Positions 1-8,574 of a stretch of 64,000 nucleotides of DNA are shown here, piece by piece. The stretch's first letter is position 1, and each line of letters starts with the position of its first letter. The translations under genes were made by a program, and so were the position numbers. The stretch is from Clostridium sp. 1001271st1 H5. Lineage in GTDB: Bacteria > Bacillota > Clostridia > Lachnospirales > Lachnospiraceae. The notes beneath the pieces are model-generated. The model was not told where the DNA came from and searched no databases. It saw nothing but the letters and a program-made list of their open reading frames with translations. The stretch spans positions 481,146 through 545,145 of the forward strand of contig NZ_SPHO01000001.1 of assembly GCF_005845215.1 (NCBI RefSeq). Reading direction: 5' to 3'.

Positions 1-2
1 AG

Positions 3-1847
3 GCAAAGCGCCGGGAGCAGAGCAGTCTGGAGGATAAGACCACTACAGCCGTGGCCCTGGAGGTGTTTGAAAAATCCGCCACCTTTGAGGAGTCCATCCA
101 TATACTCATGGGATTTGTGGGCAACCGGTTCCGGCTGAACCGCATTGTCCTGTACATGAACGGGGAGGGAGCCCATGGGAAACAATCCGCATACCAGTGG
201 GCGGACGGCAGGACCGCATTCCTGTATGACCCTACGGACAGCTTCCGCAGGGAAGAATTTTACATCTGTTATCATCTATATGACGGGAACGGCATTGCTG
301 TCCTGAGGCGCAGGGAATATGGGACGTACAACACGGGCCTGAAGCGGATTCTGGACAGGGCCGGAGCTCAGACCATGCTGTCGGCAGGCATATTCATAGA
401 GGGCAGGTACAGCGGCATGATACTTCTGGTGAACACGGAGAAGGAGAGGGAGTGGAGCCAGTCTGAGTGCACGGCTGTCTCAGAGATGGCCCGCATCGTT
501 GCCTCGGGCATCAAGAACACATCCATGTTAATCGAAGCAAAGCAGGAGGCAGAGTATTACAGGAATCACGATGCCCTTACGGGCCTGATGCGGTATGACC
601 GGTTCAAGGAGTCATGCCAGCTGCTTATGGATGAAGGAAAAGAAGAGTATGTGCTGGTGGCCAGCGATATCAAGGGCTTTAAGTTTATCAACGAGGCCAT
701 CGGTTATACCCAGGGCGATAATATCCTGCGCATGTTTGGGGACATGCTGACCCAGAACGGTCTGGAGACCAACTGCTACACCCGCGTCAGCGCAGACCAG
801 TTCCTGAGCTTTGGCGCGTGCAGGAGGGGACGCAATGACTTTGTGAAACTGGTGCAGAGCCTGAACAATGAATTCTGCCGTATGGAGAATGAAATCTATT
901 CCAACATCAATCTGATGATTCGTTCGGGCATTTATTTTATCGAAAAGGACTGCCGGGAGATAGAGACTGCGGTGGACAGGGCCACCATTGCCAGAAAATC
1001 AGTGGACTACATCATCCGCTCCACCTCCGTGGTATTTAACGACGGTCCCTTTGACAGCAGCTACCGGGAAAATGAAATCATCAACCGCATGGAATACGCG
1101 CTGAAGCACGGGGAATTCAAGGTTTATCTGCAGCCCAAGGTGGGACTGGATGATTTGGGGTTTATCGGTGCAGAGGCCCTGGTGCGCTGGCAGCATGAGG
1201 ATGGAAGAATTTTCCCGCCGGGAGATTTCATTCCCTTGTTTGAAAAGAATGGTTTTATCACCCAGGTGGATACCTATGTATTTAAGACGGTCTGCTGCCA
1301 GCTGAGCCGATGGATGGAAGGGGGAGGGGAGCCCCTTCCCATATCCGTCAACCTATCAAGCGTGGACATTGCATCGGAGCAGCTGATACCCCAGATTCTG
1401 GAGATTACCCAGTTTTACGGCCTGGACCACAGATATCTGGAATTTGAACTGACGGAGACAGCCTTTCTCAGTGATTCCGCCCGCACCTTCCATGTGATGA
1501 AAACCCTGCAGGATGAGGGATTCACCACCTCTATCGATGACTTTGGGTCAGGTTACTCCATCATGAACATGATGGCTGACATTCCCACGGATGTGATTAA
1601 GCTGGACTGCGGTTTTGTCCAGTCCTGCACAAAGACAGGCAGGGGGAGAGAGTTCCTGGGCCAGCTCATCCAGATGACCAACAAGATGGGATTCACTTCT
1701 TTGTGCGAGGGAATTGAGACAAAGGAGGAGCTTAAGATGCTGCAGGAAATGGGCTGCGAGTCCGGCCAGGGCTATTATTTTTCAAGACCTTTGCCAATGA
1801 ATGTCTTTTTTGAAAAATTTTGCCGAAAAATGATTGACAAATCATAA
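3..1847 (+). CDS. GAF-GGDEF-EAL cyclic-di-GMP signalling protein (5' truncated by window edge)
   Basis: Likely a cyclic-di-GMP phosphodiesterase. The frame stays open to the first base of the window, so the true start lies upstream; the first visible GTG at 51 is internal. Counting from that GTG, a GAF-like sensory region covers about residues 1-180, a GGDEF-like domain about 190-335 and an EAL domain about 345-590. The diguanylate cyclase signature is replaced by SADQF, so cyclase activity is unlikely. The EAL domain keeps GAEALVRW, ELTET, IDDFGSGYS, DVIKLDCGF and EGIET, so hydrolase activity is plausible. The stop codon overlaps the promoter of the downstream tRNA gene. Confidence 0.9.
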   Translation, partial: AKRREQSSLEDKTTTAVALEVFEKSATFEESIHILMGFVGNRFRLNRIVLYMNGEGAHGKQSAYQWADGRTAFLYDPTDSFRREEFYICYHLYDGNGIAVLRRREYGTYNTGLKRILDRAGAQTMLSAGIFIEGRYSGMILLVNTEKEREWSQSECTAVSEMARIVASGIKNTSMLIEAKQEAEYYRNHDALTGLMRYDRFKESCQLLMDEGKEEYVLVASDIKGFKFINEAIGYTQGDNILRMFGDMLTQNGLETNCYTRVSADQFLSFGACRRGRNDFVKLVQSLNNEFCRMENEIYSNINLMIRSGIYFIEKDCREIETAVDRATIARKSVDYIIRSTSVVFNDGPFDSSYRENEIINRMEYALKHGEFKVYLQPKVGLDDLGFIGAEALVRWQHEDGRIFPPGDFIPLFEKNGFITQVDTYVFKTVCCQLSRWMEGGGEPLPISVNLSSVDIASEQLIPQILEITQFYGLDHRYLEFELTETAFLSDSARTFHVMKTLQDEGFTTSIDDFGSGYSIMNMMADIPTDVIKLDCGFVQSCTKTGRGREFLGQLIQMTNKMGFTSLCEGIETKEELKMLQEMGCESGQGYYFSRPLPMNVFFEKFCRKMIDKS

Positions 1848-1862
1848 ATCATCCTTTATAAT
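1834..1862 (+). promoter_or_regulatory. Consensus sigma-A promoter for tRNA-Leu
   Basis: TTGACA at 1834-1839 and TATAAT at 1857-1862 are separated by 17 nt, a perfect housekeeping promoter. The -35 box lies in the last codons of the preceding EAL gene. The expected start, near 1869, is about 24 nt upstream of the mature tRNA. Confidence 0.9.
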
Positions 1863-1892
1863 AACCTACGTTGCTTGCGAGAGCAGCGTAAC

Positions 1893-1976
1893 GCAGAAGT
1901 GGCGGAATTGGCAGACGCGCACGGTTCAGGTCCGTGTGGTAGTAATACCTTGTGGGTTCGACTCCCATCTTCTGCA
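1893..1976 (+). tRNA. tRNA-Leu (anticodon CAG)
   Basis: This 84-nt gene folds as a class II tRNA. The acceptor strands GCAGAAG (1893-1899) and CTTCTGC (1969-1975) pair, with discriminator A at 1976. The anticodon stem CACGG/CCGTG encloses loop TTCAGGT, giving anticodon CAG at 1927-1929. A long variable arm and a TTCGACT T-loop fit leucine. The 3' CCA is not encoded (CTGG follows), so it must be added after transcription. Confidence 0.95.
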
Positions 1977-1987
1977 CTGGTTCATGG

Positions 1988-2016
1988 AACAGGAAGCTGA
2001 ATGGCTTCCTGTTTTT
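1988..2016 (+). terminator. Intrinsic terminator of tRNA-Leu
   Basis: The 10-bp stem AACAGGAAGC (1988-1997) / GCTTCCTGTT (2004-2013) has a 6-nt loop and runs into a short T tract. Confidence 0.85.
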
Positions 2017-2095
2017 GCGTTCTCCGTTACTTTTCGGAGTATGACTGAATATGATGCATTTGCAACAGACAAATTCCACCATAAGAGGTAAAGTT

Positions 2096-2126
2096 TTGAT
2101 AGTAATTTAGTAGGAAATGGTATATA
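2096..2126 (+). promoter_or_regulatory. Possible promoter of the SUF operon
   Basis: TTGATA at 2096-2101 precedes an extended -10 (TGG then TATATA, 2118-2126). The spacer is long (19 nt), so the TGn extension would have to compensate. It is the best candidate in the roughly 175 bp between the tRNA terminator and sufC, where nothing else is visible. Confidence 0.4.
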
Positions 2127-2191
2127 CTGTAAGTTGTGGCTTAAAATAAGCAGTACAGTGTGTGAAAGAAAAGAAGAGAGGAAGGAACATC

Positions 2192-2929
2192 ATGCTTACT
2201 TTAGAGAATCTCTCCTTTGATGTGAATGATGAAAAAGGAGAAATAGGAATCATCAAAGATATAAGCTTTACAGTGGACGACGGTAAGTTTGTGGTCATAA
2301 CAGGCCCCAACGGCGGCGGTAAGTCCACCACGGCTAAATTAATCATGGGAATTGAACGCCCCACAGGAGGACGCATCCTCTTTGACGGGCAGGATATAAC
2401 AGATATGAGCATTACGGACAGGGCCAACCTGGGTATCAGCTTTGCGTTCCAGCAGCCGGTCCGTTTTAAGGGCGTGCAGGTAATTGATTTGCTCCGCCTG
2501 GCAGCCAGGAAGAAGCTGACGGTATCGGAGGCCTGTCAATACCTGTCCGAGGTGGGGCTCTGCGCCAAGGACTATATCAGCCGCGAGGTCAATGCCAGCC
2601 TGTCCGGCGGCGAGCTCAAGAGAATCGAGATTGCCACTGTCATTGCCAGGGCTTCCAGGCTTTCCGTGTTTGACGAGCCGGAGGCAGGCATTGATTTGTG
2701 GAGCTTCCAGAATCTGATTCAGGTGTTTGAGCGCATGAGGCAGAATACCAACGGCTCCATCCTGATTATATCCCACCAGGAGCGGATTCTCAACATTGCG
2801 GATGAGATTGTGGTGATTGCGGACGGCAAGGTAGTGAACCAGGGGACCAGGGATGAAATTATGCCGCAAATCATGGGCACTGCGTCCGCGGTGGATGCCT
2901 GCAGTAAATTTTATGAGACAGCGCAGTGA
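2192..2929 (+). CDS. sufC: SufC-type ABC ATPase for Fe-S cluster assembly
   Basis: Cytosolic ATPase subunit of a SUF-type Fe-S scaffold. At 245 aa it has the size of SufC. Walker A GPNGGGKST is at residues 36-44, the signature LSGGELKR is in the middle, and VFDEPEAGIDLW is Walker B with its following segment; no membrane segment is seen. ATG 2192 is chosen over an upstream in-frame GTG at 2162 because GAGGAAGG lies at a proper distance before it. The next gene, a SufB/SufD-like partner, starts 17 nt downstream. No sufS, sufU or third scaffold gene adjoins, matching the two-gene minimal SUF arrangement reported in anaerobes and archaea. Confidence 0.85.
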   Translation: MLTLENLSFDVNDEKGEIGIIKDISFTVDDGKFVVITGPNGGGKSTTAKLIMGIERPTGGRILFDGQDITDMSITDRANLGISFAFQQPVRFKGVQVIDLLRLAARKKLTVSEACQYLSEVGLCAKDYISREVNASLSGGELKRIEIATVIARASRLSVFDEPEAGIDLWSFQNLIQVFERMRQNTNGSILIISHQERILNIADEIVVIADGKVVNQGTRDEIMPQIMGTASAVDACSKFYETAQ

Positions 2930-2946
2930 GGGGAGGAGTGAGCGAT

Positions 2947-3867
2947 ATGGCAGACAGCATCCAGGAGAGAATATTAATGGAAGTGGCCGACCTTCACGGT
3001 GTTCCGGAGGGGGCCTATAATATAAGGGCCAACGGCCAGACAGCCGGCCGTAATACAACGGCCAATATAGACATTGTTACAAAGACAGATAAGCCGGGCA
3101 TTGACATACGAATCAAACCAGGCACCAGGAACGAGAGCATACACATTCCCGTGGTGGTCAGCGCCAGCGGATTAAAGGAAATGGTATATAACGATTTCTT
3201 TATCGGTGAGGATTCGGATGTGGTCATCGTGGCGGGCTGCGGTATCCATAACTGCGGGGACCAGGATTCAGAGCATGACGGAATCCACCGCTTTTTTGTG
3301 GGAAAGAACGCCAGGGTCAAATACGTGGAAAAGCACTACGGAGAGGGCGACGGCAACGGCAGGCGCATCCTGAATCCGGGCACAGAGGTCTACATGGAGG
3401 AAAACAGCTACATGGAGATGGAGATGGTCCAGATTGAGGGTGTGGACTCCACCAACAGGACCAATTCCGCGGAGCTGGCGGCAGGAGCCAAGCTCATTGT
3501 GCGTGAGCGTCTCCTGACCCATGGCAGCCAGAATGCAGAGAGTACTTACATTGTAAACCTGAACGGGGAGGATTCCAGCGCGGATGTGGTGTCCCGTTCT
3601 GTTGCAAAGGATACCTCCAGGCAGACCTTTAATTCCAAAATCGTGGGCAATGCCAAGTGCAGCGGACATACGGAGTGCGACGCCATCATCATGGACGATG
3701 CCAGGATATTGGCAATTCCCGGATTGATTGCCAACAACATTGACGCTGCCCTGATTCATGAGGCAGCCATAGGCAAGATTGCAGGGGAGCAGATTGTGAA
3801 GCTTATGACCCTGGGCCTTACGGAGGAAGAGGCGGAAGCCCAGATTGTCAATGGCTTCTTGAAATAG
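2947..3867 (+). CDS. sufB: SufB/SufD-family Fe-S scaffold protein
   Basis: Partner of the preceding ATPase, expected to form the scaffold on which Fe-S clusters are built. It has 306 aa, shorter than classical SufB (about 460), and shows the SufBD beta-helix style (IIVAGCGIHNCGDQDSEH region; VSRSVAKDTS; NAKCSGHTECDAIIMDD; PGLIANNIDAALIHEAAIGKI). The conserved HEAAIG near the C-terminus is typical of SufB/D. ATG 2947 follows an AGGGGAGG site; an earlier GTG at 2926 overlaps the end of sufC but is less well placed. It is the only B/D-type subunit here, so a homodimer with SufC is inferred. Confidence 0.82.
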   Translation: MADSIQERILMEVADLHGVPEGAYNIRANGQTAGRNTTANIDIVTKTDKPGIDIRIKPGTRNESIHIPVVVSASGLKEMVYNDFFIGEDSDVVIVAGCGIHNCGDQDSEHDGIHRFFVGKNARVKYVEKHYGEGDGNGRRILNPGTEVYMEENSYMEMEMVQIEGVDSTNRTNSAELAAGAKLIVRERLLTHGSQNAESTYIVNLNGEDSSADVVSRSVAKDTSRQTFNSKIVGNAKCSGHTECDAIIMDDARILAIPGLIANNIDAALIHEAAIGKIAGEQIVKLMTLGLTEEEAEAQIVNGFLK

Positions 3868-3900
3868 TCAGACAGAACAATCCAACATGCAAGAGAAGCT

Positions 3901-3923
3901 GCTGCGGCCCAACAGGCCGCAGC
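3901..3923 (+). other. Hairpin between sufB and nhaC
   Basis: The perfect 9-bp stem GCTGCGGCC/GGCCGCAGC has a 5-nt loop. No T tract follows, so it is not a classical terminator. It may stabilise or attenuate transcript between the SUF pair and the antiporter gene. Confidence 0.5.
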
Positions 3924-3991
3924 TTGCGTATGTACCGGCGCAGATGATGGGGCGGTACAGCAGCATTATTATGATACAGGGGGATAAAATC

Positions 3992-5287
3992 ATGGGGGAA
4001 AATCGTGAGGGAAGGGCTGCTGCCCTTCTGCCTATTCTGGTATTTCTGCTGATTTTCTTGGGCTCCGGGTTCATCACCGGGGATTTTTACAGCATGCCGG
4101 CCATTGTGGCCTTTTTGATTGCACTTTTAGCGGCCTTTGCGCAGAACCGGGAGCTGGGCTTTTCGGAAAAGATAAGGCTGGCCGCCCAGGGGGTAGGGGA
4201 TGAAAATATCATTACCATGTGCCTTATATTCCTGGCGGCAGGCGCCTTTACGGGAGCTGTGAAGGCAGCGGGCGGCGTGGATTCCACGGTTAACCTGGGG
4301 CTTTCCATCCTGCCTTCCAACGTGGCAGTGGCAGGGCTGTTTCTGATTGGGTGCTTTATCTCCATTTCCATGGGAACATCCGTTGGCACCATCACGGCCC
4401 TGGCGCCCATTGCAGTGGGAATCAGCCAGAAAACAGGGTTTTCCATGGCTGTCTGTGCAGGGGCCGTGGTGGGCGGGGCCATGTTCGGGGATAACCTGTC
4501 CATGATTAGCGATACCACCATAGCAGCGGTAAAGACACAGGGATGCGAGATGAAGGATAAGTTCAGGGAGAATTTCCTCATCGTGCTGCCGGCCGCCATT
4601 GTAACGGTTCTTTTGTTCCTGGTCCTGGGAAAGGATGCCTCGTTTCAGATGCAGGGCAGCCTTGATTACAACCTGTTCCGGGTGGTGCCCTATCTGGTGG
4701 TGCTCATTGGCGCGCTGGCAGGGGTGAACGTATTTCTGGTCCTCATGGCAGGCACGGTGCTGTCCCTGATAGCAGGAGTGGCCACGGGAGCCTTTGGACT
4801 GGGGGAAATGTTCACCCATGTGGGCCTGGGTGTGACAGGCATGTATGACATCACGGTGATATCTGTGATTGTGGCCTGCATCGTTGCCCTGGTAAAGGAG
4901 TACGGAGGCATTGCCTTTATCCTTTCGTTCATCAGGAAGAGAATCAGCGGGGAAAGGGGAGGGGAGCTTGGAATCGCTGCCCTGGCCCTGCTGGTGGATA
5001 TGTGCACGGCCAACAATACGGTGGCCATTGTCATGGCAGGCCCCATAGCAAAGGAAATCAGCGATGATTTCGGCGTGACGCCCCGGCGTTCCGCCTCCCT
5101 TCTGGACATGTTCAGCTCCATGGGACAGGGACTGATTCCTTACGGCGCGCAGCTTCTGGCGGCAGCCAGCCTCACAGGGCTGACGCCCTTTGAAATCATT
5201 CCCTATTGTTTTTATCCCATCCTCATGGGAGTCAGCGGGCTGATATTCATATTCATTAAAAAGAGACATGGAAAGGTACTGGTATGA
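3992..5287 (+). CDS. NhaC-family Na+/H+ antiporter
   Basis: Polytopic membrane protein of 431 aa with about 11-12 hydrophobic segments, consistent with NhaC-type sodium/proton exchange. Recognisable blocks are the small-residue stretch ISMGTSVGTITALAPIAVG, AVVGGAMFGDNLSMISDTT and the late DMCTANNTVAIVMAGPIAK plus FSSMGQGLIPYGAQLL. The start at 3992 is favoured by AGGGGG at 3978-3983; in-frame ATGs upstream run through an intergenic hairpin. It overlaps the next transporter gene by 4 nt (ATGA), implying translational coupling with a sodium-coupled symporter. The exchanged substrate could instead be an organic acid, as in MleN relatives. Confidence 0.82.
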   Translation: MGENREGRAAALLPILVFLLIFLGSGFITGDFYSMPAIVAFLIALLAAFAQNRELGFSEKIRLAAQGVGDENIITMCLIFLAAGAFTGAVKAAGGVDSTVNLGLSILPSNVAVAGLFLIGCFISISMGTSVGTITALAPIAVGISQKTGFSMAVCAGAVVGGAMFGDNLSMISDTTIAAVKTQGCEMKDKFRENFLIVLPAAIVTVLLFLVLGKDASFQMQGSLDYNLFRVVPYLVVLIGALAGVNVFLVLMAGTVLSLIAGVATGAFGLGEMFTHVGLGVTGMYDITVISVIVACIVALVKEYGGIAFILSFIRKRISGERGGELGIAALALLVDMCTANNTVAIVMAGPIAKEISDDFGVTPRRSASLLDMFSSMGQGLIPYGAQLLAAASLTGLTPFEIIPYCFYPILMGVSGLIFIFIKKRHGKVLV

Positions 5288-6612
5288 AGACAAAAAATCA
5301 ATGGGCAAGTAAACTTGGATTTATTATGGCAACCGCCGGGGCTGCCATAGGACTGGGGAACCTGTGGAAGTTCCCCTATCTCATGGGACGCAACGGAGGG
5401 GCTTCCTTTCTGGTGGTATACTTATTTTTCATCTGCATCCTGGGCGTGCCGGTGATGATGCTGGAGATGTCCCTGGGCAGAAAGACCCGGCACGACCCTG
5501 TGCAGGCATACGGGGATATCCATCCCAATGCCAGGATAGCCGGGGTATTCGGAGTGGCGGCAGCCTTTCTGATTCTGTCCTATTACAGCGTTATCGGGGG
5601 CTGGATTATTAAGTATATTGTGAGTTATGGAACCACCTTCCACGCCCCGGAGGATTTTACGGCGTTTATCAGCGCCCCGGTGGAGCCGGTGTTCTGGCAT
5701 TTCCTGTTCCTGTTTATGACAACGGCTGTCTGTTATCACGGCATCAGCGGCATTGAGAATGTCAGCCGAATCATGATGCCCCTGCTTTTCCTGCTGCTGA
5801 TTGTAATTATTGTGAGGAGCGTAACCCTGCCGGATGCTGCCCTGGGCCTTAAGTTCATCTTCATTCCCAGCAGCGCGGCCTTTAACATGAAGGCGGTCAG
5901 CGCGGCCCTGGGGCAGGTGTTCTACTCCCTGAGCCTTTGTATGGGAATCACCATTACCTACGGAAGCTATCTGGGGGATAAGGAAGACATACCCAGAAGC
6001 TGCGCCAGCGTGGCGGGACTTGACACCATCATTGCGGTGATGGCAGGCATAGCCATATTTCCGGCCGTGTTTTCCTTTGGACTGGAGCCGGGACAGGGAC
6101 CCGGCCTTATATTCGGCACGCTTCCCAAAGTATTTTCCTCTATTAAAGGGGGGACGTTCTTTGCAATCCTGTTTTTTGCACTGGTGCTGTTTGCTGCTGT
6201 GACCAGCGCCATTGCCCTGTTGGAGGTGGTGGTTTCCTTCGCAGTGGACAGCCTTAAGTGGACCAGGAAAAAGGCTACGGTCATCCTGGGTGTCCTGATT
6301 TTCCTGACAGGGGTGCCCAGCGCCCTGTCCTTCGGTGTTCTGGGGGATGTGACCGTACTGAATTACAGTGTGTTTGATTTTGTGGGAATGGTTACGGACA
6401 ACATCCTCCTTCCATTTGGGGGCCTGGCCATGTGCTATTTCATTGGATGGAAATGGAATCCCCAGTATCTGGTGGATGAAGTGGAGAAAAACGGAGTCAC
6501 CTTCAGGCTTAAAAAGCTTTGGATATTCTGTATACGGTTCCTCACCCCAATTCTGGTGGCAGTTGTCACCCTGACTGGATTTGCCAGTATTTATTCTATT
6601 GTGCGCGGATAG
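5284..6612 (+). CDS. Neurotransmitter:sodium symporter (NSS) family transporter
   Basis: Sodium-coupled amino-acid importer of the LeuT/MhsT/TnaT family, 442 aa. The N-terminal family signature is clear: WASKLGFIMATAGAAIGLGN, then LWKFPYLMGRNGGASF and LGVPVMMLEMSLGR. About 11 membrane helices are expected, typical of bacterial members. The substrate cannot be read from sequence; aromatic or branched amino acids are common. Coupled start with the upstream NhaC gene suggests joint control of sodium flux. Confidence 0.88.
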   Translation: MKTKNQWASKLGFIMATAGAAIGLGNLWKFPYLMGRNGGASFLVVYLFFICILGVPVMMLEMSLGRKTRHDPVQAYGDIHPNARIAGVFGVAAAFLILSYYSVIGGWIIKYIVSYGTTFHAPEDFTAFISAPVEPVFWHFLFLFMTTAVCYHGISGIENVSRIMMPLLFLLLIVIIVRSVTLPDAALGLKFIFIPSSAAFNMKAVSAALGQVFYSLSLCMGITITYGSYLGDKEDIPRSCASVAGLDTIIAVMAGIAIFPAVFSFGLEPGQGPGLIFGTLPKVFSSIKGGTFFAILFFALVLFAAVTSAIALLEVVVSFAVDSLKWTRKKATVILGVLIFLTGVPSALSFGVLGDVTVLNYSVFDFVGMVTDNILLPFGGLAMCYFIGWKWNPQYLVDEVEKNGVTFRLKKLWIFCIRFLTPILVAVVTLTGFASIYSIVRG

Positions 6613-6645
6613 GAATACATATATGGGTAGAGGAGGTGCGCCCAT

Positions 6646-8397
6646 ATGGAGAATCAGAAACGGGAAAATCTGCTGAACCTGGCCCTGGATGCCACGGAGG
6701 AGGAACGGCTGAAATCAGTGAACCTGAATGTGGGGTATGACCCTGAGGAGAAAACCTGGGAGCTTATTGTCAGGTACAATGGTTCCCTTGCGTCCCTCCG
6801 GGACACAGGCATACGGGTGGATGAACTGGCGGCGGGATATGCGGTCCTGGTAGTGCCGGAGAGTCTTATGGAACAGGTCAGCAGCATGGAGGAAATTGTA
6901 TACATTGAGAAACCAAAGAGGCTGTTCTTTGCCAGCAACATGGCAAGGGCAGCCTCCTGTCTGAGTACGATTCAGACCAGCACCGGGGCAGGGGCCGGCG
7001 GGGCGGGAGCAGGCGTCATAAGCGGCCTGGAGTCCGGCCTTACGGGAAGGGGCGTGCTGGTGGCGGTTATTGACTCCGGCATTGATTACTTTCATCCGGA
7101 TTTCAGGAACCCGGACGGGACCACCCGCATCGGCCTGCTGGCAGACCAGGACAGGGACCGTATTTACACCAGGGAGGAAATCAATGCAGCCCTAGAAACC
7201 GGAAGCCGGTCCTCTGCCCTGGCCCTGGTTCCCTCCACAGACCCCAGCGGACACGGCACAGCAGTGGCGGCCATAGCGGCCGGCAACGGCAGGGAGGGGA
7301 ACGGCGTATACCGGGGGGTTGCCTATGAGAGCGAGATTATGGTGGTGAAATTGGGAACGCCCCTGACGGACAGCTTTCCGCGGACCACCCAGCTGATGAA
7401 GGCCCTGGATTTGGTGGTACGGCGGGCCCTGGACATGAACCGGCCCCTGGCCGTAAATCTGAGCTTTGGAAATACCTACGGCTCCCACGACGGGACCAGT
7501 CTGCTGGAAACATTCATTGACGACATGTCAAACATTGGGAGGAACGTCATTGTGGCCGGCACGGGAAATGAGGGAACCGGGGCAGGGCACAGGGCAGGCA
7601 GGCTGGTTATGGGACAGGAGGAAAATGCGGAGCTGTCCATTGCACCTTATGAGACAGGGATGGGGGTACAGCTGTGGAAGTCCTATGTGGACCAGTTTTC
7701 CATCCGTCTGATTACGCCCTCAGGGGAGATGATAGGGCCCATTGACAGCCGCCTGGGGCCCCAGACGCTGCGTTACGGCGGAACACAGATACTGATTTAT
7801 TATGGTAAGCCCAGTCCCTTCAGCCGGGCCCAGGAGGTATACTTTGATTTCCTGCCTGTCAGGGATTATCTGGACAGCGGAATATGGACCTTCCGCCTGA
7901 CGCCGGAGCGGATTGTGACCGGACAGTACGATATGTGGCTGCCTTCCAGGGGAATCCTGAACCCGTCCACCCGTTTCTTAAGGCCGGTGCCGGAAACCAC
8001 CCTGACCATTCCCTCCACTGCGGCCAATGTGATATCCGTGGGAGCCTACGATGACTCCTACCGCGCCTATGCGGATTTTTCCGGACGCGGCTTCACCCGC
8101 CAGACAGGGCAGGTAAAGCCGGATTTGGCAGCTCCGGGAGTGGATATTGTCACAGCCAGAAGGGGCGGCGGATACGAGGCGGTGACAGGGACCTCCTTTG
8201 CGGCCCCCTTTGTCACGGGCAGCGCGGCCCTGCTGATGCAGTGGGGCATTCTGCAGGGAAACGACCCCTTTCTTTACGGCGAGAAGGTAAAGGCGTATTT
8301 TACCAGAGGCGCCAGGCATCTGCCGGGGTATGATGTGTGGCCCAATGAAAGGCTGGGGTACGGCACCCTGTGCGTGAGGGACAGTCTGCCGGTGTAG
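6646..8397 (+). CDS. Csp-like subtilisin-family serine protease (S8)
   Basis: A 583-aa subtilase resembling the clostridial Csp proteases. Residues 1-100 look like a prodomain. The catalytic triad is intact: Asp143 in VAVIDSGID, His203 in SGHGTAVAA and Ser517 in GTSFAAPFVTG. A long insertion between the His and Ser blocks fits the Csp jelly-roll domain. No signal peptide is seen, as in Csp proteins, which act in the spore or at the sporulating cell. AGGAGGTG precedes ATG 6646. A role in spore germination is inferred from family only; no germination genes lie nearby. Confidence 0.82.
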   Translation: MENQKRENLLNLALDATEEERLKSVNLNVGYDPEEKTWELIVRYNGSLASLRDTGIRVDELAAGYAVLVVPESLMEQVSSMEEIVYIEKPKRLFFASNMARAASCLSTIQTSTGAGAGGAGAGVISGLESGLTGRGVLVAVIDSGIDYFHPDFRNPDGTTRIGLLADQDRDRIYTREEINAALETGSRSSALALVPSTDPSGHGTAVAAIAAGNGREGNGVYRGVAYESEIMVVKLGTPLTDSFPRTTQLMKALDLVVRRALDMNRPLAVNLSFGNTYGSHDGTSLLETFIDDMSNIGRNVIVAGTGNEGTGAGHRAGRLVMGQEENAELSIAPYETGMGVQLWKSYVDQFSIRLITPSGEMIGPIDSRLGPQTLRYGGTQILIYYGKPSPFSRAQEVYFDFLPVRDYLDSGIWTFRLTPERIVTGQYDMWLPSRGILNPSTRFLRPVPETTLTIPSTAANVISVGAYDDSYRAYADFSGRGFTRQTGQVKPDLAAPGVDIVTARRGGGYEAVTGTSFAAPFVTGSAALLMQWGILQGNDPFLYGEKVKAYFTRGARHLPGYDVWPNERLGYGTLCVRDSLPV

Positions 8398-8460
8398 GGC
8401 ATTGCTTCTATGACCTGTGACACATCCACTAGGAAATAGTTAGAATTTATGATATAATGT

Positions 8461-8498
8461 GAGCATTAGGCAGCTGTTTACAGGCCTGATGCTCTTTT
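8461..8498 (+). terminator. Terminator after the Csp-like gene
   Basis: The 11-bp stem GAGCATTAGGC/GCCTGATGCTC (one G-T pair) carries an internal CTGT/ACAG pairing and ends in TTTT. A TATAAT lies just upstream (8453-8458), so a transcript from there would begin inside the hairpin. Confidence 0.8.
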
Positions 8499-8574
8499 GC
8501 TTACGCAATATTTGAAATTTTTGTAGTAAAAACATGAATCCGACAATATAATAATAGAGATAGGGAGTGGATGG

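Noticed and set aside
4127-5308. Long minus-strand open frame (393 codons) opposite the NhaC gene
   Set aside because: It is the mirror of strongly biased codons in real genes; its translation is rich in His, Gln and Gly without any motif or membrane pattern, and the plus-strand protein is convincing.
5422-6645. Long minus-strand open frame (407 codons) opposite the NSS symporter
   Set aside because: Same antisense artefact; no ribosome site and no recognisable domain.
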